From Arthrobacter sp. SO5 (lineage in GTDB: Bacteria > Actinomycetota > Actinomycetes > Actinomycetales > Micrococcaceae), in the NCBI RefSeq assembly GCF_020532805.1, contig NZ_MQTQ01000008.1, positions 1 to 64,000 on the forward strand: a DNA stretch of 64,000 bases, given 5' to 3'. Below the pieces are notes generated by a model. That model worked only from the letters and a program-made list of their open reading frames with translations. It did not search any database and was not told where the DNA came from. The translations under genes and the position numbers were made by a program. Shown piece by piece: positions 26,180-35,305 of the stretch. Position 1 is the first letter of the stretch; every line of letters begins with the position of its first letter.

Positions 26180-26435
26180 GATGCGAGGACGGCCCGTACG
26201 CTGTCTTTCAACAGCACCGGTACCGCGGTACCACCTCACTTACCGCTACCGCGCGAGCCCCGCGAAGGGATCACCGGCGTCGGCCGCTCATTACTGCTGT
26301 GACGGGCTTACCCGTCCGGTTCTACTGGCCCTGACGCACTGTGCTGCAGAAAAATCGTGGCGCCGGGGTGTTCTTCCGGAAGCTCACCGGTGATGGCCGG
26401 GTCAAAGCTTTTCAGCCGGTGCTACCCGGCTCCCG
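26180..26435 (-). promoter_or_regulatory. ileS T-box riboswitch leader
   Basis: On the minus strand upstream of ileS the T-box bulge sequence GGTGGTACCGCG lies at 26224-26235. Further 5' is an actinobacterial-type Stem I whose specifier loop reads CCATCACC, with the isoleucine codon ATC at 26392-26394, followed by GGTGAGC and CTTCCGGAAGAAC. A -10-like TAGAAT lies at 26439-26444, so transcription probably starts near 26430. There is no T-run after the antiterminator region. The leader continues toward the ribosome-binding site, as expected for the translational T-boxes of Actinobacteria: uncharged tRNA-Ile would free the start region. Confidence 0.85.
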
Positions 26436-26509
26436 ACAATTCTACCCTCATCCGCGGAACCAGGGCCGCCCCATGGCCAGCGGAGGGGTTGGCCCCAGAT
26501 ACTGGACTG

Positions 26510-27586
26510 ATGACCGACACCCCAGTAGAGGGCCGCCCGGCGCCGCCGTCCGGACACGCCGGTGTGTGGCGCGCGGCTATCCTGGCTGCGCTGGCGTTTG
26601 CGCTGGCCGTTCCCGGCGCCGTGCTCACGGCTGTCCGGGTGGGTCCGTGGGAGCTTGGTTCCCCCTGGGTCCAGCTCCTGTCCGGCTATCCGCTGACAGC
26701 GGTTTCGACGTCCGCCGCGGTGCTGGCGGCCCTGCTGATCGGCCGGCGCCGCCGTGTCCGGCTTGTGGTCTCGGCGGCCATGGTCCTGCTGCTGCTGGTC
26801 CAGTCCGCGATGCTGGCGCCGCGGTTGGTCCCGGACGGCTGGAATCCCCTGGCGTCCCGTCCGGCCGGCCAGGCAACTGCCAGCCCGGCCGCCGGCACCC
26901 GGGGCGCCGCCCTGACGGTCATGGCGCTGAACGTCGGCGGCTCGCGGCTGGACGCCGCGGCCGTGATCGACGCGGTCAGGACTCACGGCGTGAAGGTTCT
27001 CGCGCTCCCCGAACTCAGTCCCGGGACACTGCAGGCCCTGGAGGACGCCGGCATCGCCACGCTGCTGCCGGAGCGGACACTGGATGTCAGCCCGGAGAGG
27101 ACCGGAAGCGGAATCTTCTCCGCCTTCCCGTTGACCCGCCAGCCACGCGTCCCTGGCAGCGAGTTCTTCCAAAGCAGGGCCCTTCTCGAGGTGCCGGGCC
27201 TTCCCCGCAGGATCCATTTGACCGCAGTTCATGTGGAGTCTCCCCGCCCGGGACAGGTGACCGGCTGGCGGAAGGACCTCCAGGAACTTACCGCGCTGCA
27301 ACGGTCAGCGCCGGCCGGTGCGCCTGCGCTCCTGCTCGGTGACTTCAACTCAAGCCTGGATCACCGGGGGCTCCGGCGGCTGCTGTCCGCCGGGCTTAAC
27401 GACGCCGCCGCGGCCACGGGCCGGGGCCTCTGGCCGACGTGGCCGGCGAACTCGACCGTTCCGGCGTTCGTGCAGATCGACCATGTGCTGGCCAGCCGGG
27501 AGTTCGCGGTGGAGTCCTTCACCACTGTTGCCATCCCGGGCCCGGACCACGCGGCCGTGGTCTCCCGGCTGTCCTACCGCGGCTGA
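26510..27586 (+). CDS. membrane-anchored endonuclease/exonuclease/phosphatase (EEP) family protein
   Basis: The ATG at 26510 gives 358 aa. Three hydrophobic helices lie in the first 110 residues (near 20-42, 52-72 and 77-98). They are followed by an EEP domain with MALNVGG, LALPELSPGT (metal-site Glu), HLTAVHVESP, LLLGDFNSS (metal-site Asp/Asn), IDHVLAS and the closing GPDHAAVVS. The domain should face the outside or the membrane surface. EEP enzymes cut phosphodiester bonds in nucleic acids, lipids or sugars, and the substrate here is open. It is transcribed away from the ileS T-box, with the two promoters close together. Confidence 0.85.
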   Translation: MTDTPVEGRPAPPSGHAGVWRAAILAALAFALAVPGAVLTAVRVGPWELGSPWVQLLSGYPLTAVSTSAAVLAALLIGRRRRVRLVVSAAMVLLLLVQSAMLAPRLVPDGWNPLASRPAGQATASPAAGTRGAALTVMALNVGGSRLDAAAVIDAVRTHGVKVLALPELSPGTLQALEDAGIATLLPERTLDVSPERTGSGIFSAFPLTRQPRVPGSEFFQSRALLEVPGLPRRIHLTAVHVESPRPGQVTGWRKDLQELTALQRSAPAGAPALLLGDFNSSLDHRGLRRLLSAGLNDAAAATGRGLWPTWPANSTVPAFVQIDHVLASREFAVESFTTVAIPGPDHAAVVSRLSYRG

Positions 27587-27597
27587 GTGCGGGCCGC

Positions 27598-28578
27598 TCA
27601 GTGTCCCCGCAGCTCGAAGGCGCGGGGCTGTTTCAGGCCGGACTCGGCCATCACGTCGCGCAGGCGGTCAGGGTAGTCCGTGATGAGGCCGTCGACGCCG
27701 GCGCTGATCAGCGCGCGCATTGTCGGCTTGTCATCGACGGTCCACGGAATCACCTGCATGCCTGCGGAGTGGGCCCGGTGGACCATGTCAGCCGTGACGT
27801 ACGGGACGTAGCCCGGATCCGTTACCGCACCGTTCTGCGGCGTACCGTGCACCGGCGAGACGGCGTCGAAGCCGAGGGAGGACGCTGCAGCCACGAGGTC
27901 GCCGCCAAAGTCGTCAGCGTCAATCCCGCCCAGCCACGGCGAGCTGCCCGGCTGGCCCGCCTGGAGGAAGTCCTTGTTCGTCAGGGCCACGGTGCGGATC
28001 TGCGGCTCCCGCTCCTGGACGAGGCGCAAGGAGCCCCAGTCGAAGCTCTGGATGGAGACTCGGCTCTGCATGTGGGCGGCCTTGATTTCCCGGAGTGCGA
28101 CGTCGACGAACTGCGCGCGCGGTGCGGTTTCCTCCGGTGCGCCCGCCTCGACCTTCGTTTCGATGTTGAACTTCACCTGGCCGGCCCGGTAGGAGTCCGC
28201 GAGGGCGAAGACCTCGGCCAGCGTCGGCATCTTGGCGCCCGGGGATGCCTGCTGCCCGGGGAACTGCGGCTGCGTGAGGGAGCCGCAGTCCATGCTGCGG
28301 ACCTGATCAAAGGTCAGGTCCTTGATGTATTTGCCGACGTAGGGGAATGCCGGATCGTTGGGCGTGACCGGCGCCGTATCGAGGCACTTTTTGTCGCTGA
28401 TCTTACGGTCGTGCGTGATGACCTCGCGGCCGTCCTTGGTGATCTGCAGGTCCAGCTCCAGGGTCGACACGCCGGTCTCCAGACCCTTGGCGAAGGATGC
28501 CAGCGTCGATTCGACCGTGAGGCCGATCCCACCGCGGTGGGCCTCGAGGTCAAAGTGATGATCGCCGGCGTTGCCGCG
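27598..28578 (-). pseudogene. glycerophosphodiester phosphodiesterase, 5' end broken
   Basis: The body is a clear GDPD TIM barrel: FDLEAHRGGIGLTVEST (catalytic His-Arg near 28530), then TLELDLQITKDG, VKFNIETK and the closing AGVDGLITDYPDRLRDV. The first standard start codon in frame is the GTG at 28468-28470, which would remove the HRGG catalytic motif. Upstream the frame is open to a TAA at 28579-28581, with no ATG, GTG or TTG in between. No signal peptide is visible in this frame. A Gly/Ala/Asn-rich stretch (VLAATGNGGWGN) in another frame just upstream looks like its missing lead-in. The likeliest explanations are a frameshift near 28560-28580 or a sequencing error. Confidence 0.65.
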
Positions 28579-28709
28579 TTACCCCAGCCACCGTTCCCCG
28601 TCGCGGCCAACACTGTGCCGCCCCGGCATTGCCGGCGGCCCAAACACAGGTGAACGGCGGGCGTTGCCGCCCGCCGGCAGCGTGCCGTTTGCGCACCAGC
28701 CCTTGCGGA

Positions 28710-29486
28710 TCAGCCCTTGCGGATCAGCTTGTGGTTGGCGGCCTGGGCCACCGGGCGGATCACGATCTGGTCCAGGTTGACATGGTGCGGCAGGGCCACC
28801 GCGTAGCGGACGACGTCGGCGACGTCCTCTGCCGTCAGCGGCTTCTCAACGCCGGCGTACACCTTCGCGGCGGCGTCGCTGTTGCCGCCCAGCCTGTTCA
28901 GCGCGAACTCCTCCGTCTGCACCAGTCCCGGGGCGATCTCGATCACGCGGAGGTTGTGCTCGGCTTCTTCGAGCCGCAGGGCACCGGTCAGGGCGTGCTG
29001 GGCGAACTTCGCCGCGTTGTAGCCGCCGCCGCCCTCGTAGGCGGACAAACCGGCCGTCGAGGTGAGGTTCAGGACGGTGCCCTCGCCGCAGGCGCGCAGC
29101 ATCGGCAGGAAAGCGCGGATGAGCTTCATGGTGCCCAGGACGTTGACCTCGAACATCCACTCCCAGTCCTCGGTCTTGGCCTCGGCCACCTTGTCGGCAC
29201 CGCGGGCGCCGCCGGCGATGTTAATGAGAGTGTCGATGCCGCCGGCGCGGGTCACCTCGTCCACCAGGCGGGCGACGTCGGCGTCGTCGGTCACGTCGGC
29301 CGGAACGGCGACGGCGCCGGTTTCGGCGGCGAGCGCCTCCAGCCGGTCCGCGCGGCGGGCGACGGCGTACACCGTCCAGCCCCCGGCCCGGAGCGCACGG
29401 ACGGTGGCCTGCCCGATTCCCGTGCTGGCGCCGGTGACAACTGCTGCCCTGTTTGCAGTTCCTGCGTTGTGGATTTCCTCAGTCAT
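28710..29486 (-). CDS. short-chain dehydrogenase/reductase
   Basis: This is a classical-type SDR of 258 aa. It has cofactor loop TGASTGIG near residues 19-26, NIAGG near 97 (in place of NNAG), and active-site YNAAK near residue 160. The C-terminus ends AANHKLIRKG. The presence of AVARRAD after the second strand suggests NADP(H). The substrate is unknown; relatives act on sugars, ketones or hydroxy acids. It is upstream of the broken GDPD gene on the same strand. A short direct repeat (CAGCCCTTGCGGAT, twice) spans its stop codon. Confidence 0.86.
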   Translation of the reverse strand: MTEEIHNAGTANRAAVVTGASTGIGQATVRALRAGGWTVYAVARRADRLEALAAETGAVAVPADVTDDADVARLVDEVTRAGGIDTLINIAGGARGADKVAEAKTEDWEWMFEVNVLGTMKLIRAFLPMLRACGEGTVLNLTSTAGLSAYEGGGGYNAAKFAQHALTGALRLEEAEHNLRVIEIAPGLVQTEEFALNRLGGNSDAAAKVYAGVEKPLTAEDVADVVRYAVALPHHVNLDQIVIRPVAQAANHKLIRKG

Positions 29487-29513
29487 GGCACCACCCTAGC
29501 CGCAACCAGCGGC

Positions 29514-29885
29514 TCAGTTCCTGCCGGGACGGACCAGGAACTCCTGCAGCACCCGGGCGTGGTTGATCTTCGGATCTTTGGCCCCGAACAGCAGTGTCAC
29601 CGTGCCATGCCGGGCGGCGAGGTCCAGCAGCGTCTGCACGGCGGGGTTGCTTTCAAGCTCCGCTTCGTAGGCGGCGCGGAACTCGGCGAACCGTTCCCGC
29701 CTGTGCCCGAATGCCGTGCGCAGCGGCGGAGAGGGCGCAACCTCCTTGAGCCAAAGCTCCAGATGCGCGCGTTCCTTACTGACCCCGCGCGGCCAGAGCC
29801 GGTCCACCAGGACACGGACGCCGTCGTCGTCGGCCGGCTCGTCATAGACGCGCTTAATCTCAAAGCGTGCGGCGGATTTCTCCAT
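29514..29885 (-). CDS. DUF488 (YeaO-like) protein
   Basis: The 123-residue protein carries the DUF488/COG3189 pattern: KRVYDEPADDDGVRVLVDRLWPRGVSKE near residues 9-36, WLKEVAPS, LRTAFGH and VTLLFGAKDPKINHA near the C-terminus. The ATG at 29883-29885 is favoured because the upstream extension to 29933 is not family-like. Function is not established. It is divergent from valS, with only about 60 bases between the two starts. Confidence 0.85.
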   Translation of the reverse strand: MEKSAARFEIKRVYDEPADDDGVRVLVDRLWPRGVSKERAHLELWLKEVAPSPPLRTAFGHRRERFAEFRAAYEAELESNPAVQTLLDLAARHGTVTLLFGAKDPKINHARVLQEFLVRPGRN

Positions 29886-29947
29886 CCCGGCATGATACTG
29901 CAGGTCACCGTGCCTTGGGATGAAAGACGGCATGGAAGAATTGCTCC

Positions 29948-32566
29948 ATGGCTGAAGACACTCAGGGTACAGACACGCCCACCACCGCCCCCATCAACGT
30001 TCCGGACAAGCCCGCCCTTGAGGGGCTCGAAAACGCCCTCACCCGGCGCTGGCTTGACGAAGGAACCTACCAGTTCAACCGGGACACCACCCGCGAGCAG
30101 GTCTATTCGATCGACACGCCCCCGCCCACCGCGTCGGGATCCCTGCACGTCGGCCACATGTTCTCCTACACCCAGACCGACGTCCTGGCGCGCTACCAGC
30201 GCATGACCGGCAAGAACGTCTTCTACCCCATGGGCTGGGACGACAACGGCCTGCCCACCGAGCGCCGGGTCCAGAATTACTACGGTGTGCGCTGCGATCC
30301 CACGATCGCGTACGACGCCGGCTACCGGCCGCCCGCCGAGCCTGCCAAGAACCAGCGCGACTTCGACGTCGTCTCGCGCCGGAACTTCATCGAGCTGTGC
30401 GAGGAACTCGCCGTCGAGGACGAGAAAGTCTTCAAGGACCTCTTCCAGACGCTCGGCCTGTCCGTTGACTGGGATCTGACGTACCGCACCATCGATGACA
30501 AGTCCCGCGCCATCTCCCAGCGCGCGTTCCTGGCCAACCTCGCTGCCGGCGACGCGTACCTCGCCGAGGCGCCCACGCTCTGGGATGTCACCTTCCGCAC
30601 CGCCGTGGCCCAGGCCGAGCTCGAGGACCGCGAGGTTGCCGGCGCGTACTACCGCTACCCGTTCTTCACCGAAGACGGGGAAAAGATCTACATCGAGACC
30701 ACCCGCCCGGAGCTGCTGGCCGCCTGCGCCGCGCTGGTGGCGAATCCCGACGACGAACGGTACCAGCCGCTGTTCGGCAAGAAGGTCACCTCTCCCCTGT
30801 TCGGGGTTGAGGTGGAAGTCATGGCCCACCCACTCGCGAAGGCGGACAAGGGCTCCGGCGCTGCCATGGTGTGCACGTTCGGTGACCTCACCGATGTCAC
30901 CTGGTGGCGCGAACTCCAGCTGCCCACCCGGGCGATCGTGGGCCGTGACGGCCGCATCATCGGCGAGGCCCCGGCCTGGATCACCTCCGCCGAGGGCCGC
31001 GCCAGCTTCGAGGCGATCGCCGGCAAGACGGTATTCAGCGCCAAGGAAACCGTGGTGGAGCAGCTTGGTGCCGCCGGGCTCCTCGACGGCGAGCCGAAGA
31101 AAATCATGCACCCGGTGAACTTCTTCGAGAAGGGCGACAAGCCCCTCGAAGTGGTGACGTCCCGCCAGTGGTACATCCGCAACGGCGGCCGCGATGCCGA
31201 GCGCCGCGAACGCCTGATCGCCCGCGGCCACGAGATCGACTTCCACCCGGCCTTTATGCGCTCACGCTTCGAGAACTGGATCTCCGGGCTGAACGGGGAC
31301 TGGCTGGTGTCCCGCCAGCGCTTCTTCGGCGTGCCGGTACCGGTCTGGTATCCGCTGGACGCCGACGGCAACCCGGATTTCACCGCACCGATCGTGCCGG
31401 CCGACGCGCAACTGCCCGTCGATCCGGCCGCTGACGCCGCCCCGGGATACGAGGAGGCCCAGCGCGACGCGCCGGGCGGCTTCACCGGCGACGCCGATGT
31501 GCTCGACACGTGGGCCACGTCCTCGCTAACGCCGCAGATCGTGGGCGGCTGGAGCACCGACGAGGATCTGTTCAGCAAGGTCTTCCCCTTCGACGTCCGG
31601 CCCCAGGCCCACGACATCATCCGGACCTGGCTGTTCTCCACCGCGGTCCGCGCCGATGCCCTGCAGAACACCGTTCCGTGGAAGCACGCTGCCATCTCCG
31701 GCTGGATCCTGGATCCGGACCGCAAGAAGATGTCCAAGTCCAAGGGCAATGTGGTGGTTCCCACCGATGTCCTCGAGGAATACGGCTCCGACGCCGTGCG
31801 GTACTGGGCTGCCTCGGCCAAACTCGGCGCGGACACGGCGTACGAAATCGCGCAGATGAAGATCGGCCGCCGCCTGGCGATCAAACTGCTCAATGCCTCC
31901 AAGTTCGTGCTGAACCTCGGCGCCACGGAGGACTCCGTGGTCTCCGGGGACCTGTCCGTGCTGACCAACCCCCTGGACCGCGCCGTCCTGGCCCAGCTCG
32001 CGGATGTCGTCCAGCAGTCCACCAAGGCGTTCGAGAACTATGACTACGCCAGGGCGCTGCAGATCACGGAGAGCTTCTTCTGGCACTTCACGGATGACTA
32101 CGTGGAGCTGATCAAGGATCGCGCCTACGGTGCCGCCGGCGAGGCCCAGCAGGCCTCCGTGCTGGCCGCGCTGGCGACGAGCCTGGACACACTGCTGCGC
32201 CTTTTCGCCCCGTTCCTGCCCTTCGCCACCGAGGAAGTCTGGAGCTGGTGGCGCACCGGTTCGGTCCACCGTGCCGCCTGGCCGTCCGCCCTGGAGATCG
32301 ACGGCGACACGACCCTGCTCGCCACGGTCGGCACCGCGCTCAGCGGGATCCGCAAGGCCAAGTCGGAGGCCAAGGTCAAGCAGCGCACGGAGGTCCTGTC
32401 CGCGACCGTTACGGCCTCGGAGTCCCTCACCAAGCAGCTCACGGCCGGCCTGGCCGACCTCTTGGCCGCGGCCAACGCCCGTGACCTGGCCCTCGTGGCG
32501 GGCGAGGGTGAACTGACCGTCAGTGACGTTGTCCTGGCCCCCGCCGAGGAGCCGGCCAAGCCCTAG
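29948..32566 (+). CDS. valS: valyl-tRNA synthetase
   Basis: The enzyme charges tRNA-Val and edits Thr mischarging. HIGH appears as GSLHVGHMFSYTQ near residue 65, followed by GWDDNGLPTERRVQN. KMSKS is KKMSKSKGN near residue 595. An anticodon-binding domain follows, and the terminal helical arm is short (ends near 872 aa). The start ATG at 29948 is 9 bases after a weak purine-rich stretch. Unlike ileS there is no T-box leader: only 60 bases separate it from the divergent DUF488 gene. Confidence 0.96.
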   Translation: MAEDTQGTDTPTTAPINVPDKPALEGLENALTRRWLDEGTYQFNRDTTREQVYSIDTPPPTASGSLHVGHMFSYTQTDVLARYQRMTGKNVFYPMGWDDNGLPTERRVQNYYGVRCDPTIAYDAGYRPPAEPAKNQRDFDVVSRRNFIELCEELAVEDEKVFKDLFQTLGLSVDWDLTYRTIDDKSRAISQRAFLANLAAGDAYLAEAPTLWDVTFRTAVAQAELEDREVAGAYYRYPFFTEDGEKIYIETTRPELLAACAALVANPDDERYQPLFGKKVTSPLFGVEVEVMAHPLAKADKGSGAAMVCTFGDLTDVTWWRELQLPTRAIVGRDGRIIGEAPAWITSAEGRASFEAIAGKTVFSAKETVVEQLGAAGLLDGEPKKIMHPVNFFEKGDKPLEVVTSRQWYIRNGGRDAERRERLIARGHEIDFHPAFMRSRFENWISGLNGDWLVSRQRFFGVPVPVWYPLDADGNPDFTAPIVPADAQLPVDPAADAAPGYEEAQRDAPGGFTGDADVLDTWATSSLTPQIVGGWSTDEDLFSKVFPFDVRPQAHDIIRTWLFSTAVRADALQNTVPWKHAAISGWILDPDRKKMSKSKGNVVVPTDVLEEYGSDAVRYWAASAKLGADTAYEIAQMKIGRRLAIKLLNASKFVLNLGATEDSVVSGDLSVLTNPLDRAVLAQLADVVQQSTKAFENYDYARALQITESFFWHFTDDYVELIKDRAYGAAGEAQQASVLAALATSLDTLLRLFAPFLPFATEEVWSWWRTGSVHRAAWPSALEIDGDTTLLATVGTALSGIRKAKSEAKVKQRTEVLSATVTASESLTKQLTAGLADLLAAANARDLALVAGEGELTVSDVVLAPAEEPAKP

Positions 32567-32589
32567 CGCCGTCACGTGGCGACCAGGAC

Positions 32590-32626
32590 GGGGGCCCTCC
32601 GGCCGGCTCACGCCGGACGGGGGGCC
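32590..32626 (+). terminator. probable terminator after valS
   Basis: GGGCCC-TCCGGC pairs with GCCGGA and a second GGGCCC across a short loop, with a small bulge. It begins about 25 bases after the valS stop. Downstream sequence is CTCTCCTAGTTCTA, only mildly T-rich. Confidence 0.45.
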
Positions 32627-32673
32627 CTCTCCTAGTTCTACCGGTCTTTTAGCTCTTTACTGCTCTCCGGGCC

Positions 32674-32967
32674 TCAGATCTCGGCGGAGGCCTCGAAGTG
32701 CGTCAGCACGGGCGGGGCGGCCAGGAGCTCCCCCAGGTTGCTGGCACCTTCGCCGGCCCGCCACGCCCGGTAGGCGGCGTCGTGCTCCAGGGACGCCCAG
32801 CGTTCGACCACCAGGATGTGGGCGGGGTCTTTGCTGTCAATCAGAACATCCACTCCGAGGCAGCCGTCAAAGGCCCGCGTATCGGCGAGAATGTCGCGGA
32901 GGACGGCCGGGGCCTTGGGGAGGACTTCTGCTTTGAGGTTCAGGTCAAGGTGGGCGGTGATGGGCAT
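32674..32967 (-). CDS. antibiotic biosynthesis monooxygenase (ABM) domain protein
   Basis: This is a 97-residue ferredoxin-like fold protein. The ABM pattern is visible in ILADTRAFDGCLGVDVLIDSKDPAHILVVERWASLEHDAAYRAW. The final strand PVLTHFEAS is also typical. The ATG at 32965-32967 has GGAG five bases upstream. Such proteins act as heme-degrading enzymes, quinol monooxygenases or aldehyde/ketone enzymes, and the subgroup cannot be decided here. It is alone on its strand between valS and the GH15 gene. Confidence 0.82.
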   Translation of the reverse strand: MPITAHLDLNLKAEVLPKAPAVLRDILADTRAFDGCLGVDVLIDSKDPAHILVVERWASLEHDAAYRAWRAGEGASNLGELLAAPPVLTHFEASAEI

Positions 32968-33111
32968 GGCGCTCCAATGGTCGAAGGTGGGCACAGTACA
33001 CAGGACACCGCCGGGCGGGATGCCTTCACACCCCGGCACCCGGACCGCTGCCTGCCATTGAAGCCAACACCGGCGTCACCGGCCTTGTTCCTTCGGCCCC
33101 GGCATCCGCTG

Positions 33112-34941
33112 CTAGGGTCCGGATCCCCGCTCCTGCCGTTCCGCTTCGCTGATGGCCCAGGCAGCGTTGACGAGGCCGACGTGGCTGAACGCCTGCGGGA
33201 AGTTCCCCAGGAGTTCGCTGCTGTCCGGGGCGACTTCTTCGGCCATGAGGCCCAGATCGGTGGCGAATGCGGCAGCCCGTTCGAAGACTTCCCGGGCGCG
33301 TTGCGTGCGCCCGCCGAGGGCCAGGGCCTGCGCCAGCCAGAAGGTACACAGCAGGAAGGTCCCTTCCTCGCCGGGAAACCCGTCCGCGGCCCGGTAGCGG
33401 TAGACGAGGCCCCGGGAGTCCGTGAGCCGCTGTTCAATGGCCTCGATCGTCGCCAGCATTCGCGGGTGGTCCGCCGGGAGGAACCCCACGATGGCGAGCA
33501 TCAGCGCCGAGGCATCAAGATCCTCGGAGCCGTAAGACTGCGTAAAGGAATTCGCGCTGTCGCTCCAGCCCTCGGTGCGGATGGACTCGGCGATCTGCTC
33601 CCGCGCCTCCTGCCAGCGCGGGACCCTGCCGGGCGCGCCGAGAAGCCCGGCGAGGGTAATCGCCCGGTCAACTGCCACCCAGCACAGGAGTTTGGAGTGG
33701 AGGTAGTGGCGCGGCTCCCCGCGGACCTCCCAAATGCCCTGGTCGGCGGAGCGCCAGCGTGCGGCGGCGGCGTCCGCGGCGTCGGCGAGGAACCGGCGGG
33801 TGTCCGGGGCGAGATCGGCGAGGTACTCCGGCAGCGTGGCCGCGGCGTCGAGCAGTTCACCGTACACGTCAAGCTGGCGCTGGTTCCACGCACCGTTGCC
33901 CACCCGGACCGGGGCGCTGGCGCGCCAGCCGGGCAGGTGGGCCAGCTCGCGCTCGGGCAGCTCGCGTTCCCCGCCGACGCCGAACATGATCTGCAGGTCC
34001 TTGCCGCTGGCCAGCTGGTGTGCGGCCGCCGTCGCCAGGAACTGGAAGAACTTCCCTGCCTCGTCCGGGCAGGCGGCCACCCAGAGTGCCTGGAGGGTCA
34101 TGCTCGCGTCCCGGATCCAGGTGTACCGGTAATCCCAGTTGCGCGTGCCTCCGGCCACTTCCGGCAGCGACGTTGTCGGGGCGGCCACCATGGCTCCGGT
34201 CGGGTAGTACGTGAGGGCCTGCAGGATCCGCCCGCTGCCGGCGACCAGCTCCTGCCACGGGCCCTCGTAGTGCTGGTGCTGCTCCGCCCAGCTGGACCAG
34301 CCCTGCAGGGTGTCCGCGAGCCGCCGCGCGATCCCGGCCTGGCTCCAGAGCGTGGGCAGGCCCGAAGCGCCAGGCGCATAGTGGAGGGCGAATCCACGTT
34401 CCTCACCGGCCGTGAGGGCAATCAGTGCCTGTGCGGTGCCGCCGTTGACGTCGAACGGGACGGGGCTGGAAAACGCCAGCGACGTCGTCCCTGCGCCGAT
34501 GACAATGCCGCCGTCGACCCCGCGCAGCTGCGGCTCAATGAGGCCGTAGCCGGGACGCGGGCTGAGGACGATGTCGAGCTCGACGGTTCCCGCGGTGCAG
34601 GACACCTGGCGCAGCAGGGTCCCCGGGGCGCCTGCCCCAAGGTCATGGCCCCGCTGGCCGTCGCCGAGGACAAGGGCATCGGTGATGGTGACACTGCCCG
34701 CCGGAGTGGTGTGGATGGTCTCTAGGACCATGCTCAGGCCCAGATAGCGCCGGGTTGAGGAGAAGTCACCGGCCGGGCGGATCGACCAGAATCCCGCCTC
34801 CGGGCCCAGCAGCCGGCCGAACACCGAAGGGCTGTCAAAGCGCGGGAAGCACAGCCAGTCAACGGAGCCGGAGGCGCTGACGAGGGCTGCCGAGGAGCAG
34901 TCCGAGAGCAGCGCGTAGGCCGCAATGGGTTCATTGCTCAT
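33112..34941 (-). CDS. glycoside hydrolase family 15 protein (trehalase/glucoamylase type)
   Basis: The N-terminal beta-sandwich domain begins IAAYALLSDCSSAALVSASGSVDWLCFPRFDSPSVFG, the standard start of actinobacterial GH15 enzymes. The (alpha/alpha)6 catalytic domain has RNWDYRYTWIRDASMTLQAL, the general-acid region DQGIWEVRGEPRHYLHSKLLCWVA and the second catalytic region MAEEVAPDSSELLGNFPQAFSHVGLVNAA. Length is 609 aa. The ATG at 34939-34941 follows GGGGGT. Mycobacterial relatives are trehalases and others are glucan-cleaving, so trehalose is the best guess. No trehalose synthesis genes are nearby. It has no signal peptide, so it is cytoplasmic. Confidence 0.92.
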   Translation of the reverse strand: MSNEPIAAYALLSDCSSAALVSASGSVDWLCFPRFDSPSVFGRLLGPEAGFWSIRPAGDFSSTRRYLGLSMVLETIHTTPAGSVTITDALVLGDGQRGHDLGAGAPGTLLRQVSCTAGTVELDIVLSPRPGYGLIEPQLRGVDGGIVIGAGTTSLAFSSPVPFDVNGGTAQALIALTAGEERGFALHYAPGASGLPTLWSQAGIARRLADTLQGWSSWAEQHQHYEGPWQELVAGSGRILQALTYYPTGAMVAAPTTSLPEVAGGTRNWDYRYTWIRDASMTLQALWVAACPDEAGKFFQFLATAAAHQLASGKDLQIMFGVGGERELPERELAHLPGWRASAPVRVGNGAWNQRQLDVYGELLDAAATLPEYLADLAPDTRRFLADAADAAAARWRSADQGIWEVRGEPRHYLHSKLLCWVAVDRAITLAGLLGAPGRVPRWQEAREQIAESIRTEGWSDSANSFTQSYGSEDLDASALMLAIVGFLPADHPRMLATIEAIEQRLTDSRGLVYRYRAADGFPGEEGTFLLCTFWLAQALALGGRTQRAREVFERAAAFATDLGLMAEEVAPDSSELLGNFPQAFSHVGLVNAAWAISEAERQERGSGP

Positions 34942-35018
34942 GGCACCCCCTGGTCCTGGGCACCGCCTGGCCGGCAGTGGGCCGGCCGTTGTTGGCTGGC
35001 TCGGTTTAGGGCAAAGGG

Positions 35019-35060
35019 GAAGCCCCATCAGCGTTTTGCCGTCGGTGGGGCTTCGACTTT
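35019..35060. terminator. hairpin with short T-run
   Basis: GAAGCCCCA (35019-35027) pairs with TGGGGCTTC (35046-35054) and is followed on the plus strand by GACTTTTCG. It resembles an intrinsic terminator reading rightwards, although no plus-strand gene precedes it. On the minus strand it lies in the upstream region of GH15. Confidence 0.5.
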
Positions 35061-35251
35061 TCGATTGTCACGTGACGTCTCAGACAATCTGGCGGGATCC
35101 TTGGATTTCCAGGTCTTCCTACCTCGTCACTGGTAGCCATCATCTGACTTTGCCGATGGCTGCGTCGGATGAGTGTCACTGAATCTTTGGTTCCTGCGTC
35201 CCGCTTCTCGCGAAGTGGGTAAATTCAATTGTTCTCCCCGCTCCCGGGATG

Positions 35252-35305
35252 CGCAAGGGCCCCGCAGGAATTACAGGCAAGTAATTCCTGCGGGGCCCTT
35301 GCGCG
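35252..35305. terminator. perfect 24-bp inverted repeat after the Rv2466c-like gene
   Basis: 35252-35275 (GCGCAAGGGCCCCGCAGGAA and four more bases) is the exact reverse complement of 35282-35305, with a 6-nt loop AGGCAA. It lies 40 bases downstream of the minus-strand oxidoreductase gene, so it may end that transcript, but no T-run follows. The stem length equals that of the palindrome at 20414-20470, although the sequence differs. Confidence 0.7.
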
